64,000 nt of DNA, taken from assembly GCA_945878995.1 (NCBI GenBank), contig CAMCUN010000005.1, forward strand, positions 20,032-84,031. The letters are read 5' to 3'. Both the position numbers and the translations under genes were made by a program. The notes beneath the pieces are model-generated. The model saw only the letters and a program-made list of their open reading frames with translations. It did not search any database and was not told where the DNA came from. Source of the DNA: Polaromonas sp. YR568. GTDB taxonomy: Bacteria > Pseudomonadota > Gammaproteobacteria > Burkholderiales > Burkholderiaceae_C. Positions 50,308 to 60,191 of this stretch are shown piece after piece. The stretch's first letter is position 1, and each line of letters begins with the position of its first letter.

Positions 50308-51183
50308 ATGAACGAGGCGCTGCTCGAGCAGGTCATCAACGGCCTGATGATGGGCTCCATCTATGTGTTGGTGGCCTTGGGCATGGTGCTCATCTATGGG
50401 GTGATGCACGTGGTCAACTTTGCCCACGGCGTGCTCTTCACCATGGGGGGCTACCTGGGCCACTTTTTCTACCACCGGCTGGTCGACAGCTACGTGCTGG
50501 CCATCTTGCTGTCCATGCTGACGCTGGGCCTGATCGGCGTTTTGCTAGAGCGTGGCGTGTTCAGGCCCTTGGCGGGCAACCTGCGCAACCAGGTGATCGC
50601 CTCCCTGGGCCTGATCCTGTTTCTGGAAAACGGCGTGGTGGCGCTGTGGGGGGCCAATGCCCTGCAGTGGAAGGTGGCGACGACCGAGCGCTTTGTGGAG
50701 ATCGGCGAGCTGCGTTTCAGCCAGCACCACCTGGGCATCATCCTCATCACCCTGGTGCTGGTCGCCGCACTGGGCCTGTACCTCAAATACACCCGTTTTG
50801 GCACGGCCATACGCGCCACCAGCCAGAGCCAGGAGGCGGCCATCGTGGTGGGCATTCCCGTGCGGCGCGTGCAGTGGACCACCTTTGCCATCGGCTCCAT
50901 GCTCGCGGGCATTGGCGGGGCCTTGGTGGGCCCGCTGTTTTTGGTGTTTCCGCAAATGGGCGATGTGCCCTTGATCAAGGGTCTGGCCGGCATTTTGTTG
51001 GGTGGCATGGGCAGCGTGCCTGGCGCGGTGATTGGCGGGCTGTTGCTGGGCGTGACCGAGTCGGTCTCCACCTTGTACCTGCCCACGGATTACCGCGACT
51101 CCATCGCCTTCATGGTGATGGTGCTGATCTTGCTGGTGCGGCCCCAGGGCCTGTTTGGCCAGCGCATGCGAGGTGAAGACTGA
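50308..51183 (+). CDS. LivH-type ABC transporter permease
   Basis: LLEQVINGLMMGSIYVLVALGMVLIYGVMHVVNFAHG. Confidence 0.93.
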   Translation: MNEALLEQVINGLMMGSIYVLVALGMVLIYGVMHVVNFAHGVLFTMGGYLGHFFYHRLVDSYVLAILLSMLTLGLIGVLLERGVFRPLAGNLRNQVIASLGLILFLENGVVALWGANALQWKVATTERFVEIGELRFSQHHLGIILITLVLVAALGLYLKYTRFGTAIRATSQSQEAAIVVGIPVRRVQWTTFAIGSMLAGIGGALVGPLFLVFPQMGDVPLIKGLAGILLGGMGSVPGAVIGGLLLGVTESVSTLYLPTDYRDSIAFMVMVLILLVRPQGLFGQRMRGED

Positions 51184-52169
51184 TGGCGATGCACCGTTCA
51201 CTGGCCTGGCTGCTGGCACTGAGCGTGACGGCGGCGCTGCTGTCCGCGCCGGTTTGGGCCGCCGAGCACCCTTATGTTTTGCACATGATGGTGCTCATTT
51301 GCATTTACGCCATTCCTGCCGTGGGCCTGAACCTGATGCTGGGCTACAGCGGCCTGGTGTCGCTGGGCCACATGGGCTTTGCCGGCCTGGGTGCCTACAC
51401 GGCGGCGGTGCTCATGGTCGACGCCCGCTGGAGCTTTTGGACTGCGCTGGCGGCAGGCACTGTGTCCGCAGGCCTGGCAGGGGTGCTGATTGGCCTGATC
51501 TGCTTTCGCTTTCGCGGCCACTTTTTCATGATCGTCACCCTGGCTTTTGGCCTGCTTCTGCACGCTGTCATGAACAACTGGGACGCGGTCACCCGGGGTG
51601 CGGCAGGCTTTGCCGGCATTCCGCGGCCCAAGCCCATTGCTTGGGGCGACACCGTGATTGCTTTCGGTCAGCTGCCCAATTTTTACTACCTGGCCCTGGC
51701 CTTGACGGTGCTGGTGTTTGCGCTGCAGTACCTGGTGGTGCGCTCCAACCTGGGCCGCATCCTGGGGGCGATTCGGCAAGACGAGCGGCTGGCCCGCTCG
51801 CGCGGCGTCAATGTGCTCATGTACAAAACCGTGGTGTTTTCGCTGGGCACGGCGCTGGCCGGTCTGGGTGGTGTGCTGCATGTGTCTTTTTTGCGCGTGG
51901 CCGCCCCTGCGAGCTTCACCATGCTAGAGAGCATCAACACCGTGCTGATTGTCATCATTGGCGGCGCGGGTTTCCTGGTGGGGCCGGTGCTGGGCGCTGT
52001 GGTCTTTGTGGCCTTGCCTGAAGGCCTGCGGCTGGCCAATGAATGGCGCTTGGTCATCTTTGGCGCTTTGTTGGTGCTGATCACCCTCTTTGCGCCCAGC
52101 GGACTGGCCGGCCTGCTCGGGCGTTTGTGGACACGCTTGGGCGCGGGTTCCAAGGAGCCTGGGCCATGA
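51183..52169 (+). CDS. LivM-type ABC transporter permease
   Basis: AIPAVGLNLMLGYSGLVSLGHMGFAGLGAYTAA. Confidence 0.93.
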   Translation: MAMHRSLAWLLALSVTAALLSAPVWAAEHPYVLHMMVLICIYAIPAVGLNLMLGYSGLVSLGHMGFAGLGAYTAAVLMVDARWSFWTALAAGTVSAGLAGVLIGLICFRFRGHFFMIVTLAFGLLLHAVMNNWDAVTRGAAGFAGIPRPKPIAWGDTVIAFGQLPNFYYLALALTVLVFALQYLVVRSNLGRILGAIRQDERLARSRGVNVLMYKTVVFSLGTALAGLGGVLHVSFLRVAAPASFTMLESINTVLIVIIGGAGFLVGPVLGAVVFVALPEGLRLANEWRLVIFGALLVLITLFAPSGLAGLLGRLWTRLGAGSKEPGP

Positions 52170-52915
52170 GCGCGCTGCAACTCAAGGGCGTGCGCAAGGC
52201 CTACGGCGGCATCGTTGCGCTGGACGGCGCAGAGTTCACCATCGCGGGCCCGGGCATTTACGGTCTGATCGGCCCCAACGGGGCGGGCAAAACCACCTTG
52301 TTTGACGCCATTGCCGGCACGGTCACGCCCGACGCTGGCCAGGTGCTGATGGGTGGGCGCGACGTGACCGGCTGGGCCTCGCACCGCATGGCGGCCGCCG
52401 GCATTTCCCGCACCTTCCAGGAGTGCCGGGTGCTGCTCGAAGAGACCTGCCTGGACAACGTGCTCTTTGCCGCCCAGCCCAAGGGCCTGGGGGCCACGCT
52501 GTCGCAGGTGTTCACGCGCTCCAACCGCCACCGATTGCAGCTTCATGACGAGGCCCTGCGCCTGCTCTCGCTGGTGCGCCTCGAAGCTTATGCCCATGCG
52601 CCGGCCTCGGTCCTGTCTTTTGGGCAGCGCCGCTTACTTGAAATCGTGTCAACCTTCATCAGCTCGCCCGATGTATTTCTTTTGGACGAGCCGGCCTCGG
52701 GCGTCAACCCTTCGCTGCTGGAGGTGCTGATGGACTTTATCCAAACCATGTACGCCGAGCGTCCACGCGTGTTTTTGGTGGTGGAGCACAACATGGAGTT
52801 CATCATGTCGCTGGCCCAGGACATCATCGTCATGCACCAGGGCCGCGTGCTCGAGCGCGGCACGCCCGCCCAGGTGCAGGCCAGCCCCCAGGTGCTGGAG
52901 GCTTACCTCGGATGA
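52166..52915 (+). CDS. LivG-type ABC transporter ATP-binding protein
   Basis: GLIGPNGAGKTTLFDAIAG; VFLLDEPASGVNPSLLEVLMDFIQ. Confidence 0.93.
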   Translation: MSALQLKGVRKAYGGIVALDGAEFTIAGPGIYGLIGPNGAGKTTLFDAIAGTVTPDAGQVLMGGRDVTGWASHRMAAAGISRTFQECRVLLEETCLDNVLFAAQPKGLGATLSQVFTRSNRHRLQLHDEALRLLSLVRLEAYAHAPASVLSFGQRRLLEIVSTFISSPDVFLLDEPASGVNPSLLEVLMDFIQTMYAERPRVFLVVEHNMEFIMSLAQDIIVMHQGRVLERGTPAQVQASPQVLEAYLG

Positions 52916-53628
52916 CGGCCGTGCTGCGCGTGAATGCCCTGAGCGCGGGCTACGGGGGGCGAGTGATCTTGCAGGACGTGAACTTTGAGGTTCAGCCCGG
53001 TCAGATCATGACCATCATTGGCCACAACGGCGCGGGCAAGTCCACGCTGCTGCGGGCCATCTTCAACCTGCTGCCTGTGCGCAGTGGCGGCATCTTCTTG
53101 GGTGAGCGCGATCTCTCGCGCGAAGCCAGCGACCGCCTGCTGCTCGCAGGCATCGCCTACATCCCGCAGCACCGCAGCGTGTTCCCCCGGCTGACCATTG
53201 AAGAAAACCTGCGCATGGGCGGCTACTTGGTGCGTGACAAGGCCGTGCTGGCCGAGCGCACCGCCAAGGTGCTGGACTTGTTTCCGGTGCTCAAACAGCG
53301 TACCGGCCAGCTCGCGGGCATGATGTCTGGCGGCGAGCAGCGCATGCTGGAAATCGCCCGCACGCTGCTGCAAGACCCCAAGCTCATCATGCTCGACGAG
53401 CCCTCCATCGGCTTGGCGCCCAAGATGGTCGATGCGGTGTTTGACAACGTGCGCCTGCTCCGCGAGCAGGGCAAGGCCATCTTGATGGTCGAGCAAAACG
53501 TCAAAAAAGCGCTGTCGGTGTCCGACCGCGGCGGCGTAATGGAGTTGGGCAGCCTGCACATCCAGGACCAAGCCTCCCGGCTGATCGGCGACGAGCGGGT
53601 GGCCAGGCTCTACCTGGGCAAGCGCTGA
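52912..53628 (+). CDS. LivF-type ABC transporter ATP-binding protein
   Basis: IIGHNGAGKSTLLRAIFNLLPVRSGGIFLGERDLS; MMSGGEQRMLEIARTLLQDPKLIMLDEPSIGLAP. Confidence 0.93.
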   Translation: MTAVLRVNALSAGYGGRVILQDVNFEVQPGQIMTIIGHNGAGKSTLLRAIFNLLPVRSGGIFLGERDLSREASDRLLLAGIAYIPQHRSVFPRLTIEENLRMGGYLVRDKAVLAERTAKVLDLFPVLKQRTGQLAGMMSGGEQRMLEIARTLLQDPKLIMLDEPSIGLAPKMVDAVFDNVRLLREQGKAILMVEQNVKKALSVSDRGGVMELGSLHIQDQASRLIGDERVARLYLGKR

Positions 53629-53657
53629 GCGCTGAGTGATGGGCGGCGCTTGCGCCC

Positions 53658-55037
53658 TCAGTGTGCAGACCTCAGGTCTACAAACTTTTTGGCCTTCCAG
53701 CTGCCGCCCGTGGGGGCCAGGCGGCCGGCCGCTTCAAACTGCAGCTCGGGCGTCACGCCGCAGGCGCGCTTGACCTCATCGGCCAGCTGCTTGGCCCGCG
53801 CTTCATCGGGCTCGGATTCCAGGCGCAGCACCAGCCTGTCGGTGCTCAGGGCCTGGCCGGGCTCTGTGCTTTGCACGCTCAGCAGGTAGGGCGTGGCGCC
53901 CAGCAGGGTGTCTAGGCTGGCGAGCACGGCCTCCGGGTAGATCAGCATGCCCTTGACCTTGAGCAGCGCATCGCTGCGCCTGGGCGTGTGCACCAGGCGC
54001 TCGGTCACCGCGCCGCAGGCCGGGCAGGGCGCATGGCTGCGCACCGACACATCACCCAAAAGGTAGCGCAGCAGCACGGTGCCGCGCCGGTTCAGGTGCG
54101 TCAGGGCCACCGCGCCGCTTTGACCGTCGGGCAGGTTCAGCCCGGTCAGCGGGTCCACCACGTCGATCAGCATTTGCGCGGGCAGCGGGTTGTGCAGGCC
54201 GGCGCCAGGCTGGCACTCGACCAGCCCGCCTTGCATCTCGGTGGCGCCATAGGAAATGCTGATTTGCGCCGACCCCGCGCCCACGGCGGCCAGGGCCTGC
54301 TGCATCTGCGTGCGCGCGGACTCGGCCAGCGCCTCCCCGGTCACAAAGACCAGGCGCACCGCCGACCAGCGCAGCCCCATCTCGGCGGCTCGCACCAGCG
54401 TGCGCTGGATGTAGCTGGGCACGCCCCAAAGGATGGTGGCCTGGCTGCGGCCCACCAGCTGCACCACCTCGTCCAGGTCATTGCCCAGGTGGAAGTAGGG
54501 CGAGGGCTTGCCAGGCATGGCGCAGACCACGGCCACGTTCATGCTGGCGGCGGCGTGCAGCACCCGTATCCAAGCCCCATGCGGCGTGGTGGTGAGGGGG
54601 AACAAGTTGGCAATCAGGTCCTGCGGGCCGACCCCGCGCAGCTCGAGCATGCGGCGCTGCAACTCCAAGATGTTGAAAAAGTCGTAGCTCGTGGACACAA
54701 AGGGCGTGGGCCGGCCCGAGGTGGAGCCGGTGGTGTACATGGTGTCCCAGACGGTCTGCATTTCCTGCGGCAGGCCTTGGGTGTCCAGGATGAATTTCTC
54801 GGGCGCGGCCATGTAGTCGGCCTTGCTGGTCAGCGGCAGGCGCTGCAGGTCGGCCAGCGTCTGAAAGTCGCTGCGGCGCAGGCCCAGGGCGGCCAGGCGC
54901 TCGCGGTAATAAGGGTGGCGTTCAAACACCAGGTCCATGGTCTGGACAAAGTGAGCTTGCCGTGTGTTGTCGAGCAGGTTCTGGGGCTCAAAGGAGGCGG
55001 CTCGGGTGGTCAAGGGCGCGGTCATGGCCGCCATCAT
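53658..55037 (-). CDS. Phenylacetate-CoA ligase-like AMP-forming acyl-CoA ligase
   Basis: MYTTGSTSGRPTPFVST; ISYGATEMQGGLVECQ; PRRSDALLKVKGMLIYPEAV. Confidence 0.85.
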   Translation of the reverse strand: MMAAMTAPLTTRAASFEPQNLLDNTRQAHFVQTMDLVFERHPYYRERLAALGLRRSDFQTLADLQRLPLTSKADYMAAPEKFILDTQGLPQEMQTVWDTMYTTGSTSGRPTPFVSTSYDFFNILELQRRMLELRGVGPQDLIANLFPLTTTPHGAWIRVLHAAASMNVAVVCAMPGKPSPYFHLGNDLDEVVQLVGRSQATILWGVPSYIQRTLVRAAEMGLRWSAVRLVFVTGEALAESARTQMQQALAAVGAGSAQISISYGATEMQGGLVECQPGAGLHNPLPAQMLIDVVDPLTGLNLPDGQSGAVALTHLNRRGTVLLRYLLGDVSVRSHAPCPACGAVTERLVHTPRRSDALLKVKGMLIYPEAVLASLDTLLGATPYLLSVQSTEPGQALSTDRLVLRLESEPDEARAKQLADEVKRACGVTPELQFEAAGRLAPTGGSWKAKKFVDLRSAH

Positions 55038-55050
55038 GCCACTGAAGCCC

Positions 55051-55956
55051 CTAGCGTTTGGGCTGCACCAAGCCGCTTGCCAAGGCCGTGCCCAGCAAAA
55101 TCACCAAGCCGCCCGTCACCATGGCGGGCGTGAGGTGTTCGTCCAGCAGCAGCACCCCGTAGACCACCGCAAAAAGCGGGATCAGGTAACCCACCGTCAT
55201 GGTGCGCGACGGGCTGCCACGGGCAATCAGCCGGTAAAACAGCAGGTAGGCCAGGCCTGTGCAGACCACCCCCACCACCAACACGGCCAGCCAGGCGGTG
55301 GCCGATGGCGCTTGGGTAGGCCAAGTGAGCGCGGCCGGCAGCGCCAGGGCCACGCTGGCGCCTATTTGGCTGCCAGTGGCCGTGACCAAGGGCGGCACTT
55401 GGTTCAGGTGCAGCCGGGTGTAGCTGGCGGCCACCGCATAGCTCATGCAGGCGCCCAGGCAAGCCAGCACCGCCAAGAGCGGCCCCATGCCGCCTGTGGC
55501 CTTGAAGCTGGCCTGGTCCCAGGCCAAGACAATCACGCCCGCAAAGCCCAGCGCCAGCCCCAGGCTGCGCCACACACCCAGCCCGTCACGCAGCCAAATC
55601 AAGGCCACCAGCGCGGCAAACATGGGCGTGGTGGCGTTGAGAATGGCCGACAAGCCCGTGGTGATGAAGGTCAGCGCATAGGCATACAGCGCAAAGGGCA
55701 GGGCCGAGCTCAACACCCCCACCACCAGCAAGGCCCGCCAATGCTGGCGCAGCAGGCGCATGTCGCTGCGCCAAAGCAGCACGGGGAGTAAAAAAGCCGC
55801 GCCAATGCTCACCCGAAGCGCCGTGGTGGCCAGCGGGCCAAAGTCGCCGACTGCCAGTCGGATGAACAAAAAAGACGAGCCCCAAATGGCGCCCAGCGCC
55901 ACAAAGTCGCGCACCCAGGCGGCGGTGACGGCGGGTGTGGGGGCAGGTGTGGTCAA
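55051..55956 (-). CDS. EamA/DMT family transporter
   Basis: GAIWGSSFLFIRLAVGDFGPLATTALRVSIGA. Confidence 0.88.
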   Translation of the reverse strand: MTTPAPTPAVTAAWVRDFVALGAIWGSSFLFIRLAVGDFGPLATTALRVSIGAAFLLPVLLWRSDMRLLRQHWRALLVVGVLSSALPFALYAYALTFITTGLSAILNATTPMFAALVALIWLRDGLGVWRSLGLALGFAGVIVLAWDQASFKATGGMGPLLAVLACLGACMSYAVAASYTRLHLNQVPPLVTATGSQIGASVALALPAALTWPTQAPSATAWLAVLVVGVVCTGLAYLLFYRLIARGSPSRTMTVGYLIPLFAVVYGVLLLDEHLTPAMVTGGLVILLGTALASGLVQPKR

Positions 55957-56283
55957 ACGGCAGGGCTTTCAATGCGCATCAGCGCGGGCGGGGCAGGGGA
56001 GGCGGGCGGGCTGCCAGCTCCAGGCGGGCAAACCGCATGCGCGGGGCCACCTGCAACTTCACCTGAGTCCGAGGCTTCAGACCTGCACAATGAAGCCAAG
56101 CGATGGCCTTGGGCATGGTCAGTTTCAATGGCTGGTGCAGCGGCAGACATCATACGTCTGACGCCGCCTTGGCGGGCGCAGTGGCTGTGCTCTTTGAAGC
56201 TCAGGGCGGCCACCTAGAATTGAAGCTCAGGGCCGGCCGCCATTGGCCCAGCCCCCACTTTGTTGTCCTTTACTTGGTTGCCT

Positions 56284-57684
56284 ATGCACGTCTCACCCAG
56301 CATCTTCAAGGCCTACGACATCCGCGGCGTGGTGCCGTCCACCCTGACCGAGGCCGTGGCCGAGGCCTTGGGCCTGGCCTTTGGCTGTGCGGCCTTGGCC
56401 CAAGGCCAGACCACCGTGGCCGTGGGCCGCGATGGCCGGCTCAGCGGCCCGGCCTTGAGCGCCGCGCTCATTCGTGGCTTGGTCGCTACCGGCGTGAACG
56501 TGATTGACGTGGGCCCAGTCACCACGCCCATGCTTTACTTTGCCGCCAGCACCTTGTGCGCCAGCGGCATCCAGGTCACTGGCAGCCACAACCCTCGGGA
56601 CTACAACGGCTTCAAAATGGTGCTGGCGGGCAAGGCCATTTACGGTGAAGACATCCAGGCCCTGCGCCGCACCATGGAAGAAGAAAGCTGGACCTTGGCC
56701 GCCCAGCCCGGCCAACTTGGCCAGGTGCGCCAAGTCGATGTGTTTGCCGACTACTGCCAGCGCATTGCCAGCGACGTCAAGCTCGCCCGCCCCTTGAAAA
56801 TTGTGATCGACAGTGGCAACGGCATTGCCGGCGCCTCGGCCCCGGCCGTGTTCAGAGCCTTGGGCTGCGAGGTCATGGAGCTGTTCAGCGAGGTCGACGG
56901 CAATTTTCCCAACCACCACCCAGACCCGAGCAAGCCCGAGAACCTGCGCGACGTGATGCACGCGCTGGCCACCTCCGACGCCGAGCTGGGCCTGGCCTTT
57001 GACGGCGACGGCGACCGCCTGGGCATCGTCACCAAAGACGGCCAAAACATTTACCCCGACCGCCAAATGATGCTGTTTGCCCGCGACGTGCTCTCGCGCG
57101 TGCCAGGCGCGCCCATTTTGTTTGACGTGAAATGCTCGCAGCGCCTGGCCCCGGCCATTGAAGCGGCGGGCGGCCAGGCCGTGATGTACAAAACCGGCCA
57201 CTCGCTGATTAAGGCCCGCATGCGCGAACTCGACTCGCCCTTGGGCGGCGAGATGAGCGGCCACATTTTTTTCAAAGAGCGCTGGTACGGCTTTGACGAC
57301 GGCACCTACGCCGGCGCGCGCCTGCTGGAAATTTTGAGCCGCAGTGCCGACATGTCGGCCGTGCTCAATGCCTTGCCCACCAGCTTTTCCACGCCCGAGC
57401 TCAACGTGGCCTGCGCCGAGGGCGAGCCCCAGCAATTGGTGGCCCAACTCATCGCCCAAGGCACAAGCCGCTTTGCCGCGCCCGCGCAGGTGTCCACCAT
57501 AGACGGCGTGCGCGTGGACTGGCCAGACGGCTTTGGCCTGGTGCGCGCGTCGAACACCACGCCCGTGCTGGTGCTGCGCTTTGAGGGCCACACGCCCGAG
57601 GCGCTGCAGCGCATCGAAGCCGAAATGCTGGCCCTGCTGCGCAGCGTCAAGCCCGACGCACAGCTCCAAGGCGCGGCGCATTGA
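56284..57684 (+). CDS. Phosphomannomutase/phosphoglucomutase
   Basis: IFKAYDIRGVVPSTL, VTGSHNPRDYNGFKM, GLAFDGDGDRLGIVTKDG. Confidence 0.95.
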   Translation: MHVSPSIFKAYDIRGVVPSTLTEAVAEALGLAFGCAALAQGQTTVAVGRDGRLSGPALSAALIRGLVATGVNVIDVGPVTTPMLYFAASTLCASGIQVTGSHNPRDYNGFKMVLAGKAIYGEDIQALRRTMEEESWTLAAQPGQLGQVRQVDVFADYCQRIASDVKLARPLKIVIDSGNGIAGASAPAVFRALGCEVMELFSEVDGNFPNHHPDPSKPENLRDVMHALATSDAELGLAFDGDGDRLGIVTKDGQNIYPDRQMMLFARDVLSRVPGAPILFDVKCSQRLAPAIEAAGGQAVMYKTGHSLIKARMRELDSPLGGEMSGHIFFKERWYGFDDGTYAGARLLEILSRSADMSAVLNALPTSFSTPELNVACAEGEPQQLVAQLIAQGTSRFAAPAQVSTIDGVRVDWPDGFGLVRASNTTPVLVLRFEGHTPEALQRIEAEMLALLRSVKPDAQLQGAAH

Positions 57685-57718
57685 GACTGGGCCTATTTAC
57701 AGAGTGCGGGGCCACCCA

Positions 57719-58774
57719 TTGAGGGTTTTGCTCGTCAAGCTCTCGTCCTTGGGCGACGTGGTGCACACCCTGCCCGTGGTGCACGATTTGCACGCCGGCG
57801 TACCAGGCGTGCGCGTGGACTGGGTGGTCGAAAAGCCCTTTGCGCCCCTGCTCGCGCCATGCACCGGCATTGAGCGCGTGATTCCCTGCGAGCTGCGCCG
57901 CTGGCGCCAGTCCCCGCTGGCGGCGTCCACCCGCCGAGAATGGCGGGCTTTCACAGCTGAGTTAAAGCAACAGCCGTATGACGCGGTGATCGACCTGCAG
58001 GGCCTGAGCAAGTCTGCCCTCATTGCCCGGCTGGCCCGCCTAGCCCCCGGCGGCCAACGCTTTGCCATGGCCCACCCCACCGACGGCTCCAGCTACGAGG
58101 CCCCCACGCGCTGGCTGGCCGATGTGGCCATTGAACTGCCCAGGCGCGTGCATGCCGTGCAGCGCGCTCGCCTGCTGTGCGCCCAGGCGCTGGGCTATGT
58201 TGCCGCCGAGGAGGTGAGTGATGTGGGCCTGGGCGGCGAGCCTGCCTCATCCAGCGTCCCCAGCGTGCCCAGCGTGCCCACCGTGCTGCTGGTTCACGGC
58301 ACCTCGCGCCGCGACAAAGAATGGCCTTTTGCACACTGGGTCCAACTCGCCGCGCAGTTGCGCAGCGCCGGATTTGGCTTGGCCTTGGCGCATGGCAGCG
58401 CAGCCGAGCTGGCCACCAGCGAGGCCCTGGCCCAGGCCATCACGGCCAGCACGCCCCCCTTGAACCTGCCGGTGGCGGTGTGGCCGCGCCTGCCGCTGGA
58501 CCAACTCAGCCACGCCATGGCCGCCTGCTGCGGCGTGGTGGGCGTGGACAGCGGCTTGAGCCACATCGCCGTGGCGCTGAACTTGCCGCATGTGCAGCTC
58601 TACAACTTTGACACCGCCTGGCGCACCGGCCCGCCTGCCGAGGGCGAGCCCGGCGCCCGCCCTTGGCAGCGCAGCGTTTTCGCCCAGCCCACGCCCAGCG
58701 TGGAGGCAGTGTGGCAAGCGTGGCAGGCTTGTGTGCAAAGCTGTCCGTCAATGTCGCCAAGGCCGCTGGCATGA
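57719..58774 (+). CDS. waaC: Lipopolysaccharide heptosyltransferase I (TTG start proposed)
   Basis: LRVLLVKLSSLGDVVHTLPVVHDL; VVGVDSGLSHIAVALNLPHVQLYN. Confidence 0.88.
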   Translation: MRVLLVKLSSLGDVVHTLPVVHDLHAGVPGVRVDWVVEKPFAPLLAPCTGIERVIPCELRRWRQSPLAASTRREWRAFTAELKQQPYDAVIDLQGLSKSALIARLARLAPGGQRFAMAHPTDGSSYEAPTRWLADVAIELPRRVHAVQRARLLCAQALGYVAAEEVSDVGLGGEPASSSVPSVPSVPTVLLVHGTSRRDKEWPFAHWVQLAAQLRSAGFGLALAHGSAAELATSEALAQAITASTPPLNLPVAVWPRLPLDQLSHAMAACCGVVGVDSGLSHIAVALNLPHVQLYNFDTAWRTGPPAEGEPGARPWQRSVFAQPTPSVEAVWQAWQACVQSCPSMSPRPLA

Positions 58775-58817
58775 CTGTGGCCGCCCCGCTGTGATACCCG
58801 CTTTGAAGCCCAAGCCC

Positions 58818-60149
58818 ATGCTCAAGCCCCTGTCGTGGTCAAGCGCCTTGAGCCTGCGCCTGTACGGCGCCCTCATGCACCTGGCCCAGCCGCTCTTGCG
58901 CCGCAAGCTCGCACGCCGGGCGCGCACCGAGCCCGGTTATGCCCAGGCGGTGCCTGAGCGCTTTGGCCACTACACGCAGCCGCCTGAGCCATGCGCACAA
59001 CTGGTGTGGGTGCATGCTGTGTCCCTGGGCGAAACCCGGGCCGCTGCCATTTTGCTCAAGGCCTGGCGCGCCCAGCAGCCCGGCCTGAGGGTGCTGCTCA
59101 CCCACGGCACCGCCACCGGGCGTGGAGAAGGGCTGGCCTTGCTGGAGCCCGGCGATGTGCAGGTGTGGCAACCCTGGGACGCGCCTGGCGCGGTAGAGCG
59201 GTTTTTCACGCATTTCAAACCGCGCCTGGGCGTGCTCATGGAAACCGAGGTCTGGCCGCAGCTGGTGGCCGGCGCCCGCGCCCACGGGGTGCCGCTGCAC
59301 CTGGTCAATGCGCGCCTGTCGGACAAGTCTTTGGGCCAGGCCCTGCGCTGGTCAGTGCTGGCCCGCCCGGCCTATGCCGGCTTGAGCGCCGCGCTCGCGC
59401 AGACCGACGCCGACGCCCAACGCCTGCGCCAACTGGGCACCCCCGTGCAGGCGGTGCTGGGCAACCTCAAGTTTGATGCGCAGCCGCACCCAGGCCAGCT
59501 GGCGCTGGCCAAGGCCCAGCGCCACACCCAGGCCAGCCTGTACCCGGGCGCCTGCCTGCCGGTGCTCATGTTCGCCAGCTCTCGCGAAGGTGAAGAAGCT
59601 TTGTTTTTAGAAGCCCTCCAAAGCTTGAAAGCCTCAGGTGGCTTGCCCTTTCAGCCCCTCATCGTGCCGCGCCACCCGCAGCGTTTTGACGAGGTGGCCC
59701 AACTGGCGCAGGCGGCGGGCTGGGCGGTGTCACGCCGCAGCGCCTGGGGCGCTGAGTTGGCGCAGATGCCGCTGCCTGACGCGCACACGCTGTGGCTGGG
59801 CGACTCGCTGGGCGAGATGACGCTCTACTACGGCCTGAGCCAAGTCGCTGTGCTGGGCGGCAGCTTTTTGCCCTTGGGCGGCCAAAACCTCATTGAGGCC
59901 GCCGCCTGCGGCTGCCCGGTGGTCATGGGTCCGCACACCTTCAATTTCAGCGAGGTGGCCGAGCAAGCCCTGGCCGAAGGCGCGGCTTTGCGCGCCACCG
60001 ACATGGCGCAGGCCTTGGCCCTGGCGGTGCAACTGCTGCAAGCCGGGCAGGCAAGCTGGAGCGAAGCCGCCCAAGCCTTTGCCCGGCGCCACCAGGGAGC
60101 TGCGCAGCGCACCGTGGACTGGCTAGACCGCAGCCTGTGCGAACACTGA
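58818..60149 (+). CDS. waaA: 3-deoxy-D-manno-octulosonic acid transferase
   Basis: LVWVHAVSLGETRAAAILLKAW; GVLMETEVWPQLVAGARAHGVPLHLVNARLSDKS. Confidence 0.93.
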   Translation: MLKPLSWSSALSLRLYGALMHLAQPLLRRKLARRARTEPGYAQAVPERFGHYTQPPEPCAQLVWVHAVSLGETRAAAILLKAWRAQQPGLRVLLTHGTATGRGEGLALLEPGDVQVWQPWDAPGAVERFFTHFKPRLGVLMETEVWPQLVAGARAHGVPLHLVNARLSDKSLGQALRWSVLARPAYAGLSAALAQTDADAQRLRQLGTPVQAVLGNLKFDAQPHPGQLALAKAQRHTQASLYPGACLPVLMFASSREGEEALFLEALQSLKASGGLPFQPLIVPRHPQRFDEVAQLAQAAGWAVSRRSAWGAELAQMPLPDAHTLWLGDSLGEMTLYYGLSQVAVLGGSFLPLGGQNLIEAAACGCPVVMGPHTFNFSEVAEQALAEGAALRATDMAQALALAVQLLQAGQASWSEAAQAFARRHQGAAQRTVDWLDRSLCEH

Positions 60150-60191
60150 GCCAGCGCGAGCCGCCCAGTTGAAAGGCTCAGCCCACCCGTT

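Noticed and set aside
49095-50360. 421-aa minus-strand ORF
   Set aside because: Antisense shadow of the ABC substrate-binding protein.
56293-57681. 462-aa minus-strand ORF antisense to phosphomannomutase
   Set aside because: Shadow ORF typical of high-GC coding DNA; plus-strand product has all phosphohexomutase motifs.
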